This document shows positions 1 to 8,601 of a stretch of 24,928 nucleotides of DNA, in pieces. Source of the DNA: a virus; the IMG/VR virus record IMGVR_UViG_3300022912_000043, positions 1 through 24,928 of that record. One strand, written 5' to 3'. The position numbers and the translations under genes are program-made. The first letter of the stretch is position 1. Each line of letters starts with the position of its first letter. The notes below the pieces were generated by a model. It was not told the origin of the DNA and searched no databases. It saw nothing but the letters and a program-made list of their open reading frames with translations.

Positions 1-105
1 AATTAATTTGTCCGTATTCGTCCCCGCTGCAATTATTTGTGCATTGAGTTTCTCAAATTCAGCAACTACCTTCGGGTCAATTATTTGATTTATGTCTGCT
101 GCCAT
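1..105 (-). CDS. N-terminus of probable tape measure protein (partial)
   Basis: A reading frame opens with ATG at 103-105 and runs off the left edge, giving 35 residues that start MAADINQIIDPKVVAEF. It overlaps the end of the preceding gene by 16 nt, a tight coupling typical of this operon. The visible part is helical and polar with no diagnostic motif. The tape measure assignment is inference from position: it is the gene after the tail tube and the small tail genes, where siphoviruses place it. The missing rest of the gene, expected to be very long and coiled-coil rich, would settle it. Confidence 0.5.
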   Translation of the reverse strand, partial: MAADINQIIDPKVVAEFEKLNAQIIAAGTNTDKLI

Positions 106-659
106 TTCTTTAATTCTAAATCATAGACTTTCTTAAATTCCCAAAGTTTCATGTCCCTGTCAATTGGTATTTTTCGCGATGTTTCAACCATTACCACCAA
201 ATCGCTAAATGCAATCGTTTCGCCGTCCGTTGGATTATTGATTATTTTTAATTTATCTAATATCCTGTTATTTTCATCTGTTACACGTTTTAAATCTTTT
301 ATTTCTGTATAATCATACCCAAAAATATTAACGAACTCCTTCTTTGCATTTATCCCTTTTGAATAAAGCAATGAGTTATACATCGCTTGCAATTTCATGT
401 GCTTCAAAAATAAACGTGTCCTAAAAATATCATTTTCAAGTTGCTTATTTCCAGAATTAAATAACTGGTTGTATTCTAAAAGAAATGTATTAAAATTATG
501 TTCTTTACGAAACCCAAAGCATCCGCGAAAATTAGCATCAAAAATAAGTGATACCTGTTCTACTGATAATTTAAATGCCCAATAGCCGCTTATATTCGGT
601 TGCAATTCCGATTGAGTTTTTAAATTTAATATCTTCGCTATTTTCTTTTTGAAGTCCAT
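90..659 (-). CDS. Tail-region protein of unknown function (189 aa)
   Basis: I do not recognise this 189-residue protein. It is rich in Lys, Asn and aromatic residues, appears largely helical, and has no signal peptide, membrane segment or metal-binding cluster. It starts with ATG at 657-659 inside the end of the 142-aa gene upstream (89 nt overlap, different frame). Its stop overlaps the probable tape measure start by 16 nt. A gene between tail tube and tape measure is often a tail assembly chaperone in siphoviruses; that is only a positional guess, since I see no slippery heptamer joining it to the upstream gene. Confidence 0.75.
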   Translation of the reverse strand: MDFKKKIAKILNLKTQSELQPNISGYWAFKLSVEQVSLIFDANFRGCFGFRKEHNFNTFLLEYNQLFNSGNKQLENDIFRTRLFLKHMKLQAMYNSLLYSKGINAKKEFVNIFGYDYTEIKDLKRVTDENNRILDKLKIINNPTDGETIAFSDLVVMVETSRKIPIDRDMKLWEFKKVYDLELKKWQQT

Positions 660-999
660 ATATTTTTTTGCCGTACCTTTGGATTTGATATTTAGAATAA
701 TCGATTAAAGAATTGATTAAATATTGAGTAGGGAAAATACCCACCTTTAATTTATTTTGTAATTCCCCTGATAATTTCAAATCAACAACACCAGAAGGTG
801 CAAGGCTGCCAATCCTTTGTTTAAAATTGGCATACCTTTCACTTTTGTATCTTCCAACTTCTTGACCGTCTTCATTCTCACCGACTATCAATTGTTGCTG
901 AACACGTTCCTTTATCAACCCCGAATTTTGCTGTGCAACCTTCAACGCCAATTCCTGAACATTAATCGTTTTTGCCCTTGCTGCCAGTTCCCTTAACAT
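571..999 (-). CDS. Head-tail or minor tail protein (142 aa)
   Basis: The layout is an N-terminal helix, a central part with GENEDGQEVGRYKSERYANF, then a LKLSGEL strand and a closing YGKKIYGL segment. This resembles a small conserved protein found beside tail tube genes in Bacteroidota siphoviruses, recalled from general knowledge and not searched here. Its likely role is tail completion or minor tail structure. It begins inside the end of the 55-aa gene (38 nt overlap) and its last 89 nt overlap the following gene. The long second overlap is unusual, but the closing YGKKIYGL segment fits the family, so the C-terminus looks genuine. Confidence 0.75.
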   Translation of the reverse strand: MLRELAARAKTINVQELALKVAQQNSGLIKERVQQQLIVGENEDGQEVGRYKSERYANFKQRIGSLAPSGVVDLKLSGELQNKLKVGIFPTQYLINSLIDYSKYQIQRYGKKIYGLQKENSEDIKFKNSIGIATEYKRLLGI

Positions 1000-1129
1000 C
1001 GAATTGCTTTTTTAACTTTTCGAGTTCATCTTTCCAATCCTGAGAACGGTTTTCTTTTTCCCTCGCGGCAACCCACTTTTTCAAATCCTTTTTAGGCAAC
1101 TTCTTTATTTTATCGCTGATTATACCCAT
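962..1129 (-). CDS. Small basic coiled-coil tail-region protein (55 aa)
   Basis: A short frame starts with ATG at 1127-1129 and ends with TAA at 962-964, giving 55 residues. It starts six nt after the tail tube gene ends and overlaps the next gene by 38 nt, so it fills what would otherwise be a hole in the operon. It is rich in Lys, Glu and Asp in a helical pattern (KKLPKKDLKKWVAAREKE) and ends in a Gly/Lys tail. No function is recognised; a small structural or assembly role is the natural inference. Confidence 0.6.
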   Translation of the reverse strand: MGIISDKIKKLPKKDLKKWVAAREKENRSQDWKDELEKLKKQFDVKGTGSKGKND

Positions 1130-1134
1130 AGCGA

Positions 1135-2040
1135 TTAAGTTACACCCTCAATGCGAATCCATCCAGACATATGGGTAACATCCGAACCTGAAAGTTTTTT
1201 AACCCTCAAATATAATGCATCACCATCAACCAAATTAGCAGGGGTAGCTGCTTTCTGACATGTTAAAGTATAACTTCCCAATCCATTTTCAACCAACGCA
1301 GTAACCGCCGGAACTGCAACATTGCCAAATGCTGTCGATGTTTCAAAATCACCTACAACTAACCCAGTGTAAGCATCCGAACCGCGCAAATTAATCTGAA
1401 CTTCCTGGTCACCGCTTGCATAAACCGAAGGTTTCAATATGTTCAACCCTATTGGCATGGCATCAACTAACTCGCTTATTTCCCATGCAGCGGGACTAAA
1501 TACAAATTGATTTTCAACCTGTGAAAAATTCAAATGGTTTACGTAAACACGAAAAGCATTAACAGAACCTTTTTCCTGATTTAATTTTGTGTTTGCCTTA
1601 ATCGTTACTTGATATGGTTTAAGGTAACCTATTTCAGTTCCCGACTGGTCAATGCTCCCTAAAATCGTACCGTCCTCTAATTCATAAAACACGCCATAAA
1701 CACCACCTTTCAAAGTGGTTAACATGTTTTTAAAATCGCATACATTTGAATCTAAAAACAATTCAAAACTTGGTAACGGATTGTCGATTACCTTTTTCGC
1801 CATGTTGCCGCTCCCTACAATTGTAGGATCATCAGTAGTGTTATTGTACCCAACCAGCCCAGCGATTGCGTAAATAGTCAAATCCTGTTTTATTAAATTT
1901 GTCCAATTCGATAAAACCTCTTTTGCTGTATATGAAAAAGAAACATCTTTATCACATATTAACAAGTTCTTTACTTCCTTTAAGGGTATCTGGCAGTCGC
2001 CGCTTTTCCCCCCAGGTAGTAATACATTACATGTATTCAT
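1135..2040 (-). CDS. Probable major tail tube protein (301 aa)
   Basis: This 301-residue protein is rich in beta-prone segments, Gly, Thr and Asn and has few charged runs, as tail tube proteins are. The C-terminal third (about 205-301) looks like a separate beta-sandwich with Gly/Ala/Val-rich strands, possibly an Ig-like decoration. It follows the head-tail connector and completion genes and precedes the small tail genes, which is the normal place of the tail tube gene in a siphovirus. Cys4, Cys16 and Cys29 lie near the N-terminus. There is no signal peptide. The family assignment is by composition and synteny, not by a signature motif. Confidence 0.6.
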   Translation of the reverse strand: MNTCNVLLPGGKSGDCQIPLKEVKNLLICDKDVSFSYTAKEVLSNWTNLIKQDLTIYAIAGLVGYNNTTDDPTIVGSGNMAKKVIDNPLPSFELFLDSNVCDFKNMLTTLKGGVYGVFYELEDGTILGSIDQSGTEIGYLKPYQVTIKANTKLNQEKGSVNAFRVYVNHLNFSQVENQFVFSPAAWEISELVDAMPIGLNILKPSVYASGDQEVQINLRGSDAYTGLVVGDFETSTAFGNVAVPAVTALVENGLGSYTLTCQKAATPANLVDGDALYLRVKKLSGSDVTHMSGWIRIEGVT

Positions 2041-2064
2041 ATTTAATTTTTTACAATATTAATT

Positions 2065-2580
2065 TTAACAGCTTGGAGATATTTTCAATTCATTTATTTT
2101 TATCTCTAAAGCATCTAAAGTATCAAATAATTTGTTCTCCCTTTTATTCATTCCAAGAGATTCACCCCAAAATAAATGCTCCCACGTTTCAAAGTCCTTT
2201 ACAGAATATGAATTCACAGAAGTACTATTTGAACTATATTTTTTTATTAAATCCCAAATAGGGTACAAAATAGCTTCAAAATTATTCGTATAACGGTAAT
2301 CACTGGAATATTCGCTTTTTGTTGAATTACAAATAAAAATCCTTGGACTTAATGTATAAGTTGAACTGTTAACCCATGCCTTACGACTTTCACTAGCTTC
2401 CCAAACTAACCAAACCAAAGGATATTTAACCGCCCTGTTCAAGTCGTTTAACTTTGCGACCTTCGTTAATTCGAGATAAGTGCCAAACTCATAAATAGGT
2501 TTAACCCCCGCAACATCATATTCATCACGGACATTGTCCATAATATTTTCAAATACACGCGGGAATAATTGATAACTCAT
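2065..2580 (-). CDS. Probable tail completion / neck protein (171 aa)
   Basis: A 171-residue protein of mixed alpha/beta character whose N-terminus (MSYQLFPRVFENIMDNV) suggests an amphipathic helix. It starts four nt inside the preceding connector gene (ATGA-type overlap) and ends 24 nt before the tail tube gene. Neck and tail completion proteins of HK97-like phages sit exactly here and have this size. No catalytic or metal-binding motif is visible. The structural role rests on gene order and size. Confidence 0.6.
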   Translation of the reverse strand: MSYQLFPRVFENIMDNVRDEYDVAGVKPIYEFGTYLELTKVAKLNDLNRAVKYPLVWLVWEASESRKAWVNSSTYTLSPRIFICNSTKSEYSSDYRYTNNFEAILYPIWDLIKKYSSNSTSVNSYSVKDFETWEHLFWGESLGMNKRENKLFDTLDALEIKINELKISPSC

Positions 2581-3209
2581 AACCCAAAAATATTAACCCC
2601 CTTTTGTGGTGTAAAAACCCATTCAGGATAAGTTACTTTATTTGCAAATAAAAAATTATAAGCACTCGATAGATCATTATAAACAGATGGCAATTCACTG
2701 CCTAAAACAGAATCATGCCAAAATCTTATGTAAGGTGGGATAATCCCGTATAATTTACGCATTTCATAAAAAGCATCTGTCATTTTACGTATAGGGGAAA
2801 CTTTATCTGAATCTTCAGATTTCAAATCAGTATTCCCTACAACTGACATTTGATTTGCATTCCTTTCTACATATTTGTAAAATACATAGTAGGCAATTAA
2901 TGAAATTTTAGCAGTATTGCGAAACCCGTTCCATTTTAATGTTTGGTCAGTGCCAATGTAATCATTTGTAAATTCAGCACCATCAATAAGATTCGTGAAC
3001 CTTTCTGTTTGTGGATTACCGTCCCCATCCAAATCAGCCAATAATAATTTGTATAATGAATATCCCAATAATTGCGTTAATATATCAGCTTCATATTGCA
3101 CAATCGCTTGCAAAATATCACTGCCATAAACCGCTGGCGACACCGCTCCATACGTTAAATTAGGTATTAAAATAGACCCTGTAAAATATGATCCATCGAT
3201 TAAACTCAT
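2577..3209 (-). CDS. Head-tail connector-like protein (210 aa)
   Basis: A 210-residue protein with helical segments such as SDILQAIVQYEADILTQLLG and a long aromatic helix around 100-118 (AKISLIAYYVFYKYVERN). The pattern and position match small head-tail connector proteins of Bacteroidota phages, in which helices pack against the portal ring. It lies two genes after the major capsid gene and overlaps both neighbours by four nt. Its role would be to extend the portal and provide the docking surface for the tail. The family is recalled from general knowledge without a search. Confidence 0.65.
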   Translation of the reverse strand: MSLIDGSYFTGSILIPNLTYGAVSPAVYGSDILQAIVQYEADILTQLLGYSLYKLLLADLDGDGNPQTERFTNLIDGAEFTNDYIGTDQTLKWNGFRNTAKISLIAYYVFYKYVERNANQMSVVGNTDLKSEDSDKVSPIRKMTDAFYEMRKLYGIIPPYIRFWHDSVLGSELPSVYNDLSSAYNFLFANKVTYPEWVFTPQKGVNIFGL

Positions 3210-3466
3210 AATTCTTTCAACTTCTTGTTAAATGCTGCTTTTACGACTTGCCTCGAATCGCCTTTGTAACTGTTCAATCCTTCAATTGTTGTACATTCAG
3301 CGATTAATTCAGCAACTTCTTTTGCAGTTTGTACAGGGGACTTCTCAACCCCCGGTATTTTATTTCCTTGAATGAAAGCATTTAATTCGTTATCAGTAAT
3401 TTGCAATTTCTCACAAATTAATTCAACTGCTTTTCTATGCCTACGTTCATTTCTAATTTTCAACAT
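3206..3466 (-). CDS. Small helical protein between capsid and connector genes (86 aa)
   Basis: I place the start at the ATG of 3464-3466 (MLKIRNERRHRKAVELIC) because the longer frame can only begin at a TTG inside the end of the capsid gene. The product is 86 residues, basic at the N-terminus, helical, with segments ITDNELNAFIQG and TAKEVAELIAECTT. It ends in an overlap with the connector gene. Small helical proteins between capsid and connector are common in HK97-type operons, with proposed roles in head-tail joining or DNA binding at the connector. No specific function is recognised. Confidence 0.6.
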   Translation of the reverse strand: MLKIRNERRHRKAVELICEKLQITDNELNAFIQGNKIPGVEKSPVQTAKEVAELIAECTTIEGLNSYKGDSRQVVKAAFNKKLKEL

Positions 3467-3503
3467 GCTAATCAGGCTATTAATAATAATACAAATTTTT
3501 TCA

Positions 3504-4856
3504 TTATGCTGATATATCAATTGCGGTTACATCTGTAGAAATATCATCTGAATAAATAACAGCGGCTTTGTCACGTACACCAAAAGCATTCCGCACTTTG
3601 ATAACGACTGTTTTTTGCCCCTCTGTTAAGTCAGTGCTATTATAACCAATTTCCATGGTCATGTCTTTTCGAATACCAATCATTAATTGAGCTTGGTCAA
3701 CAACTGCCAAAGTATTGGCGGTGATTTCTGTAGATGCAATTATACGCATCCCAAATACAAATGTCGGGTTGCCCAAAGTGTCCCACCTCAATCGCCTGTC
3801 AGTTACTGAATTATCGTTTGCATCTTTCAATGATGCTAAACTATCAACATCCGAGGGGTTCATAATGACCACGTTCGGACGGTATTTGTTACCTTCACAT
3901 TGCAGTTTTGCTTTTGCAATCAAATCAATCATGTTAGCACCTGTAACAGTGTCGGTATATGTCACCGTTGCAAAATCTGTGTGTTTGTTTGCAGTAAATA
4001 GCCCGGCTATGTCCGTAGAATCATCCCCAGCAGTACCTAATACTTTACCATCAACAGAATCAAGTATCTTACTCGGTGCCACTATTGCAATTTCATCCAG
4101 TGCCTCTTCCAAATCGTCCAGTGTTTCATCGGATAAAACAAAATAAGTAGCATTATAAAACGCTTTAAATTCAACGGTTTTAAACAAGAAACTTGATTTA
4201 CTTGATGCTGAACCTTCGGTTTTTGTCCCCGAACCATCTTCATAACTGTAAACAACCAAAATAGACATATAAGGTCTGGCTATTTTTTTTGTGGGCATCC
4301 AGTCAAAAACATGTGGATAAATTGTTAACGGGATACCTACCCTCTGAGGGTCTAACTCTGTTAGTCTTACCGTTGCAACATTACTTTGAACAATATTACT
4401 TTCCAGCATGTCAACAGCCGTCTTTATCGTAAAGCTCGGAGTCCTTTTGTTCCCTGCTTCGGTAAAATAGTCTTTCAATGACATACGTTTACCATAGTCA
4501 TCATTTTTTTCAACTAACACCCCTTTCTTTTCCATTATCGCGGCCTTCACTGCTTCGCGGAATGTTTTCGGCAATTCTTTCTTTTGCGTTTCATTTTCCT
4601 TCAATCCTGACAATTCCAGCCCCTGGGCTTTCAACGCTTCGTTTGCCTCTGTCAATTCAGTTTTCATCGTATCAACTGTTTTTTTCAAATCAGCCATTTC
4701 ATCATTTGACAAATTCTCGGAAATGGTTTTGTTCACTTCTGCTATTTTGTCGTTCAAATCTTTTGCACTGACTTTTTCTTTTGTCGAATCAGTGATTATT
4801 GATTTGATTTTTAATTCGAGTTCTTTTAACAACTCTTTTTTTTCTTCGTCGTTCAT
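3504..4856 (-). CDS. Major capsid protein, HK97 fold, with N-terminal scaffold domain (450 aa)
   Basis: Residues about 1-95 form a charged coiled coil (MNDEEKKELLKELELKIKSI onward), the usual N-terminal delta/scaffold domain that a prohead protease removes after assembly. The rest resembles HK97-fold capsid proteins: an N-arm, a beta-rich E-loop-like part near LFKTVEFKAFYNATYFVLSD, and the C-terminal part with VVIMNPSDVDSLASLKD, DTLGNPTFVFGMRIIAST and VRNAFGVRDKAAV, which are typical of the family's A-domain and C-terminus. The gene overlaps the protease by four nt, as expected for a protease/capsid pair. It is the main building block of the icosahedral head. Confidence 0.9.
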   Translation of the reverse strand: MNDEEKKELLKELELKIKSIITDSTKEKVSAKDLNDKIAEVNKTISENLSNDEMADLKKTVDTMKTELTEANEALKAQGLELSGLKENETQKKELPKTFREAVKAAIMEKKGVLVEKNDDYGKRMSLKDYFTEAGNKRTPSFTIKTAVDMLESNIVQSNVATVRLTELDPQRVGIPLTIYPHVFDWMPTKKIARPYMSILVVYSYEDGSGTKTEGSASSKSSFLFKTVEFKAFYNATYFVLSDETLDDLEEALDEIAIVAPSKILDSVDGKVLGTAGDDSTDIAGLFTANKHTDFATVTYTDTVTGANMIDLIAKAKLQCEGNKYRPNVVIMNPSDVDSLASLKDANDNSVTDRRLRWDTLGNPTFVFGMRIIASTEITANTLAVVDQAQLMIGIRKDMTMEIGYNSTDLTEGQKTVVIKVRNAFGVRDKAAVIYSDDISTDVTAIDISA

Positions 4857-5683
4857 AATACAAAATTTTCATTTATTAATTCTTTCCATGTTTTTTGAGT
4901 GCTTTCCGGCGGCTCAATATCTCGTTTGTGAGTGTCTTTCGGCGGCTCACTTTTATTATTTTCCAATGTAGGTGTCACAAAATTACTTCCTAATGGCACG
5001 GCACTACCTTCAACTACCTTAGCTTCTAATACATACCAGAAATAACCTTTTTCATCAGCCGTTTTTTTATTCGCAATTTCCGGGTAGTATTTATTCCATG
5101 CCTCAAATTCATTTGGATAATCTTCGTCATTGATTGCCATGTCATACTTAACATATTTCATTCCTACCGAATGGTTTTTTACCCATCCATTGGCATATTG
5201 AATGAACATTCTTTCATTACGTTTCTTTTCAATTGTAGATTCAAATACCAATGCTTGTGTTTTCCCTTCATAATCGACACCTAACTCATTCCATGTATAG
5301 TCTTTTACATAGGCATTTAAATTTTTACCATCTGATATAATACTTGAAAATTCCATTTCATGCTCTTTCAAGTGCATTATCATTCGGTTTTCTTTCAGAC
5401 TTTTGTTCCAAATCCCTTTTATATGTACATCCGAATGAGAATCAAGTAAATTAGTTGTATTGATAATAACAACGACCTTCAATATTTCTAAGTTGTCAAT
5501 ATTAACAGGTTCATTTGATTTAAGTGAATCTTCTTTATTTCTAATAATAGTCGGCACAAATGAAACACAATCTGCTTTCTTTAGATTTGCTTTTTTTTGT
5601 GCTGATAAAGTATCTTTGTTCTCAACCAGAAAATCAAATAATTCTTTTTTGTTGTTGAACTTATTTTTATCAAATAATTCCAT
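4853..5683 (-). CDS. Prohead maturation protease, HK97 type (276 aa)
   Basis: The enzyme should cleave the scaffold domain of the capsid protein during head maturation. The fold shows in the strand ILKVVVIINTTNLLDSHSDV, the catalytic His region MHLKEHEM (His108), the catalytic Ser in NHSVGMKY (Ser172), and the family-typical EGSAVPLGSN near 225-234. It lies between portal and capsid genes, the standard position. About 70 residues at the N-terminus precede the protease core. The C-terminal tail has two EPP-containing units (SEPPKDT and IEPPEST), a low-complexity linker also seen as a repeat in the DNA at 4905-4950. Confidence 0.88.
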   Translation of the reverse strand: MELFDKNKFNNKKELFDFLVENKDTLSAQKKANLKKADCVSFVPTIIRNKEDSLKSNEPVNIDNLEILKVVVIINTTNLLDSHSDVHIKGIWNKSLKENRMIMHLKEHEMEFSSIISDGKNLNAYVKDYTWNELGVDYEGKTQALVFESTIEKKRNERMFIQYANGWVKNHSVGMKYVKYDMAINDEDYPNEFEAWNKYYPEIANKKTADEKGYFWYVLEAKVVEGSAVPLGSNFVTPTLENNKSEPPKDTHKRDIEPPESTQKTWKELINENFVL

Positions 5684-5687
5684 GTCA

Positions 5688-5771
5688 TTATTTTTTAATT
5701 AACTCCTTTGATTTATTGACTTTTTCTTTTTTAAGTTTGTCAATATCCTTTTTATTCAATTTCTTTTTCAT
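5688..5771 (-). CDS. Possible very short Lys-rich peptide (27 aa)
   Basis: A 27-codon frame starts with ATG at 5769-5771, inside the end of the portal gene, and ends four nt before the protease ATG. The product is almost entirely Lys, Asn, Asp and Leu (MKKKLNKKDIDKLKKEKVNK onward). Its overlap and spacing imitate the rest of the operon, which argues for translation. Its composition could equally be chance in AT-rich DNA. No function can be named. Confidence 0.35.
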   Translation of the reverse strand: MKKKLNKKDIDKLKKEKVNKSKELIKK

Positions 5772-7089
5772 ATTCGTTTTTATATTTGTCACCATCCTTA
5801 ATTCCTGGCAATTCAATTAATTCCAAATATTGATTTTTTGTAATTACAAAATTATCATAAGCATCTTTCGCAGTACGTCCTTTCAAATTTATTGCCGTTG
5901 CTTTTTCTTTAAATGCTTCTTGCAATGCTGGAATATGTTCCCATGATGTACGTATTTCAAACCCATATTTATAAGTATCCAATTTGTCGGACCAATATAA
6001 ATCCTCATCTGCAACCATAGGAATAGTAACGTCCTGATACAACCTTCTTACTGATTGTACTTGGTTTTCATATGTTGCCCCCTGTATGTATGTTTTGATT
6101 AATTCTGGTGGTATCCCGAATTCATTTGCAATTAATATTGAATTATTTGAGAACTCCTCATAAATTCCCAACTCTTTAGAATTCATTATTGTTTTTATGT
6201 AATCCAAAGCTACTGGGGTTAACAAAAAAGGGTTTTGTCCGTTCAATAATCCGTAATCTTGTTTAAAAGTATTATCAATTTCTTTTTTCTCATTTGCATT
6301 TAATGAAACTGCCGACCCCTGACCATCTGTCTTTTTAGGTGAAATTATACCCTGCATACCTCTATTTGACAATATAGTGTTCATTGCCTCGAATGCTTTT
6401 TGAGTGTTGCTTATTGGCATTTTCAATACTTCCAATTTGGATATCCCCATTATCGTAGGAGCTTCACTTGATATGTTCACCTCATTAAAATGTAATATTA
6501 AATTAGGGTCGTAATATTCAACCGGGTTGACATTTGTTCTGGCATAACTATTGATTATCCCGGTTATTTCCGTTTGACTATATATTTTCCCTGTTCTCTT
6601 GACCTCAATAAATCGGCTCGGTAAATTATACAATGCACCGATATTAAGTAAATCGATTGCTTTGTCTTTACCTATTGGGAGTACAGGGGTGACATATCTA
6701 TTCCCGAATGTTTTTAAATAGAATATGCCTTCAAAAGAAAATTCTTTAATTGATTGTATAGGGTTTGGGCGTTTGTTAAATAATTTGTTCGCTTGCTGTA
6801 TCGCAATATCATTTTCAGTCCATGGGATTGTCTCACCAGTATTTGTATCAATAGCAATTTTCCTACCATTACTTGCAGATGTTGACAATATATTTATTGC
6901 TGATTTTACAATAGGGTTATATCTTACTGCTTTTTCAAAATCTTCAGCAGTTGACAAACTTATCCATGCTGGCAAATTACCAAAATAATCATTTGAAAAA
7001 GGCGTTGAGTTTTGGTTAATATTAAAGAATCTATTATTTAACACCCTGTTTAACGACCAAGAGTCAAGAAATGAATTCAGTCCAAACAT
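5752..7089 (-). CDS. Portal protein (445 aa)
   Basis: The product forms the dodecameric ring at one head vertex through which DNA enters and leaves. Evidence is the size, the place between large terminase and prohead protease, and portal-like segments: the N-terminal VRYNPIVKSAINILSTSAS (a usual portal opening, x-NP-x-V-x-x-xI), a mid helix with LKMPISNTQKAFEAMNTIL, and the stem/clip region with ILIANEFGIPPELIKTY. FGIPPEL is a hallmark of HK97-like portals (FgvPp-like). The C-terminus (EYEKEIE) is short and polar. The gene starts 73 nt after the terminase ends, a gap that contains a promoter-like sequence. Confidence 0.9.
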   Translation of the reverse strand: MFGLNSFLDSWSLNRVLNNRFFNINQNSTPFSNDYFGNLPAWISLSTAEDFEKAVRYNPIVKSAINILSTSASNGRKIAIDTNTGETIPWTENDIAIQQANKLFNKRPNPIQSIKEFSFEGIFYLKTFGNRYVTPVLPIGKDKAIDLLNIGALYNLPSRFIEVKRTGKIYSQTEITGIINSYARTNVNPVEYYDPNLILHFNEVNISSEAPTIMGISKLEVLKMPISNTQKAFEAMNTILSNRGMQGIISPKKTDGQGSAVSLNANEKKEIDNTFKQDYGLLNGQNPFLLTPVALDYIKTIMNSKELGIYEEFSNNSILIANEFGIPPELIKTYIQGATYENQVQSVRRLYQDVTIPMVADEDLYWSDKLDTYKYGFEIRTSWEHIPALQEAFKEKATAINLKGRTAKDAYDNFVITKNQYLELIELPGIKDGDKYKNEYEKEIE

Positions 7090-7106
7090 GTTATTACCAT
7101 TTGCGA

Positions 7107-7137
7107 CAAAGGTAATAAATAAAATTTATTAAATAAA
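7107..7137 (-). promoter_or_regulatory. Candidate internal promoter upstream of the portal gene
   Basis: On the minus strand TACCTTTG (7107-7114) matches the Bacteroidota -7 consensus TAnnTTTG exactly. At a 19-nt spacing lies TTTA (7134-7137), three of four bases of the -33 TTTG. It sits in the only sizeable gap of the packaging/head operon, about 18 nt before the portal ATG. The surrounding AT-rich sequence makes a chance match possible. Confidence 0.4.
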
Positions 7138-7161
7138 ATCTATTAATTTTTTATTTATATA

Positions 7162-8601
7162 TCATTTAAACAGTCCGTAATGGCTTATCAAATACTTTGC
7201 AGCAGCAGCAATTGAATCAGCAGCATCATCTTCCTTTTTGCTCGTTTTCATTAACCTACAAAATTGGTTCATCAAATTAGTTGTTGTCACGTTTGGATTT
7301 TCCGGAAAATTGAAAAATAATTTTATAATACCTGAATAGTTCAATATCCTTGCAATCTTATTTGACTTTGACCAAAAACCTTGTATTTCAATCTCTGGCA
7401 ATAACTCCCTCATCCTTCGCACAAAATACGCCCCTGAGTTATTTGTTTCAATAAACAATACAGAAACTTTGTGTTCTTTTACTTTTACAACAACCTGATT
7501 TTCCTGTATTGTTAAATTGTCTTGGTCAAATATACAATCAATTAAATATACATCATTTTCAATTATCTGAAATATTGGCATTGAAAAATAATCAACCCCC
7601 TCATCTGCCGGATCAATGATTGCAAATGTCCACCCTTGCAATATTTCTTTTATTATACCATTTTCGTTTGATTTTTCATTAGGTATGTCTTTGTAATATT
7701 TTAATGAACTTCGCGGAAAAACTTTCGATTCATTGTCATCAATTGCAACCGCCATGTAATTGGCATAGAATATTGTTTTTGTCCTTGAATCAAAACACAT
7801 CCTTTTTTTTAATGATAAGAATGCTTTTTTTGATAGCAAGTCATCACATAACATTTTATCTGTTTCCTGGTCATATACTGGCATCGATAAAATGAACCAT
7901 TCCCCTTTTTCAGTTTGTTCTAAAATATACTGAGGATCACGTTCACCCCATAATGTAGCGCAAAATATTTCTTTCACTTCACCAGCTTCGGCACTGTTAC
8001 GACTAGAGAATGTACCGGACAACCATATCCATATCTTTTCGAGTGCCGTTTCATTGAGCGCCTGTTCAGCATCCTTGACAACATCGTCGATTATCCTTAA
8101 TGTTGCACCTTTCCCAGTAACCCCACCAGAAACGCCAACACCCAAATAATTAAAGTGTTCACCTTCCAACGCCCACTTTTGAACGGCAGAATCACCGCGT
8201 TTAATTTTTGTCTTTGGGAAAATATCTGAATAAACAACCTGTTCAGGTAAGTTTTTAATTTCGTTAATCCCGTCCCTTGTATATCTCGAAAAGTCCGTTG
8301 CCTGAGAATCCGAGCGCGAAGCGGTTATAATCCTTTCTTGTCTGTTCAACCCTAATATCCATTTCGTAAAATTTACAAGTGTACGCGATTTCCCTTGTTG
8401 AGGTGGAAGCCTTATTATCAACTTGGAAAAAGCCTCACCATTATCTTTTATCAATTTACCTTTGTAGAAATTATCTAATGTATTGCATATTTTGATTAAA
8501 TGTTCCCTGTCTGGTTTGTAAAAGTCTGGTTCCAACGTATTGCAAAACTCCCAAAAGTTGCGCCGGGACATTTCAATATTTAAAATCGAATCATAATTCA
8601 T
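7162..8601 (-). CDS. terL: Terminase large subunit (479 aa)
   Basis: This is the DNA-packaging motor, with an ATPase that pumps DNA into the prohead and a nuclease that cuts the concatemer. The ATPase half has Walker A in LPPQQGKSRT (66-73), Walker B in LRIIDDVV (Asp172/Asp173), and a coupling-motif-like FCATLWGERD (213-222). The nuclease half has an RNase H-like set of acids: FAIIDPADEG (Asp330), FIETNNSG (Glu385) and the final DDAADSIAAAA (Asp462). Length is typical for the family. The start overlaps the small subunit stop (ATGA). A 24-bp poly(A) run in the coding strand ends six nt before this ATG. Confidence 0.93.
   Translation of the reverse strand: MNYDSILNIEMSRRNFWEFCNTLEPDFYKPDREHLIKICNTLDNFYKGKLIKDNGEAFSKLIIRLPPQQGKSRTLVNFTKWILGLNRQERIITASRSDSQATDFSRYTRDGINEIKNLPEQVVYSDIFPKTKIKRGDSAVQKWALEGEHFNYLGVGVSGGVTGKGATLRIIDDVVKDAEQALNETALEKIWIWLSGTFSSRNSAEAGEVKEIFCATLWGERDPQYILEQTEKGEWFILSMPVYDQETDKMLCDDLLSKKAFLSLKKRMCFDSRTKTIFYANYMAVAIDDNESKVFPRSSLKYYKDIPNEKSNENGIIKEILQGWTFAIIDPADEGVDYFSMPIFQIIENDVYLIDCIFDQDNLTIQENQVVVKVKEHKVSVLFIETNNSGAYFVRRMRELLPEIEIQGFWSKSNKIARILNYSGIIKLFFNFPENPNVTTTNLMNQFCRLMKTSKKEDDAADSIAAAAKYLISHYGLFK

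Noticed and set aside
571-659. Programmed frameshift between the 142-aa and 189-aa genes as in tail assembly chaperones
   Set aside because: The overlap is long, each frame has its own ATG, and no slippery heptamer near the end of the first frame was found by eye.
3715-4146. Plus-strand frames within the capsid, terminase and other late genes
   Set aside because: They lie opposite well-supported genes, show no domain logic and have low-complexity Ser/Phe/Ile composition typical of antisense frames.
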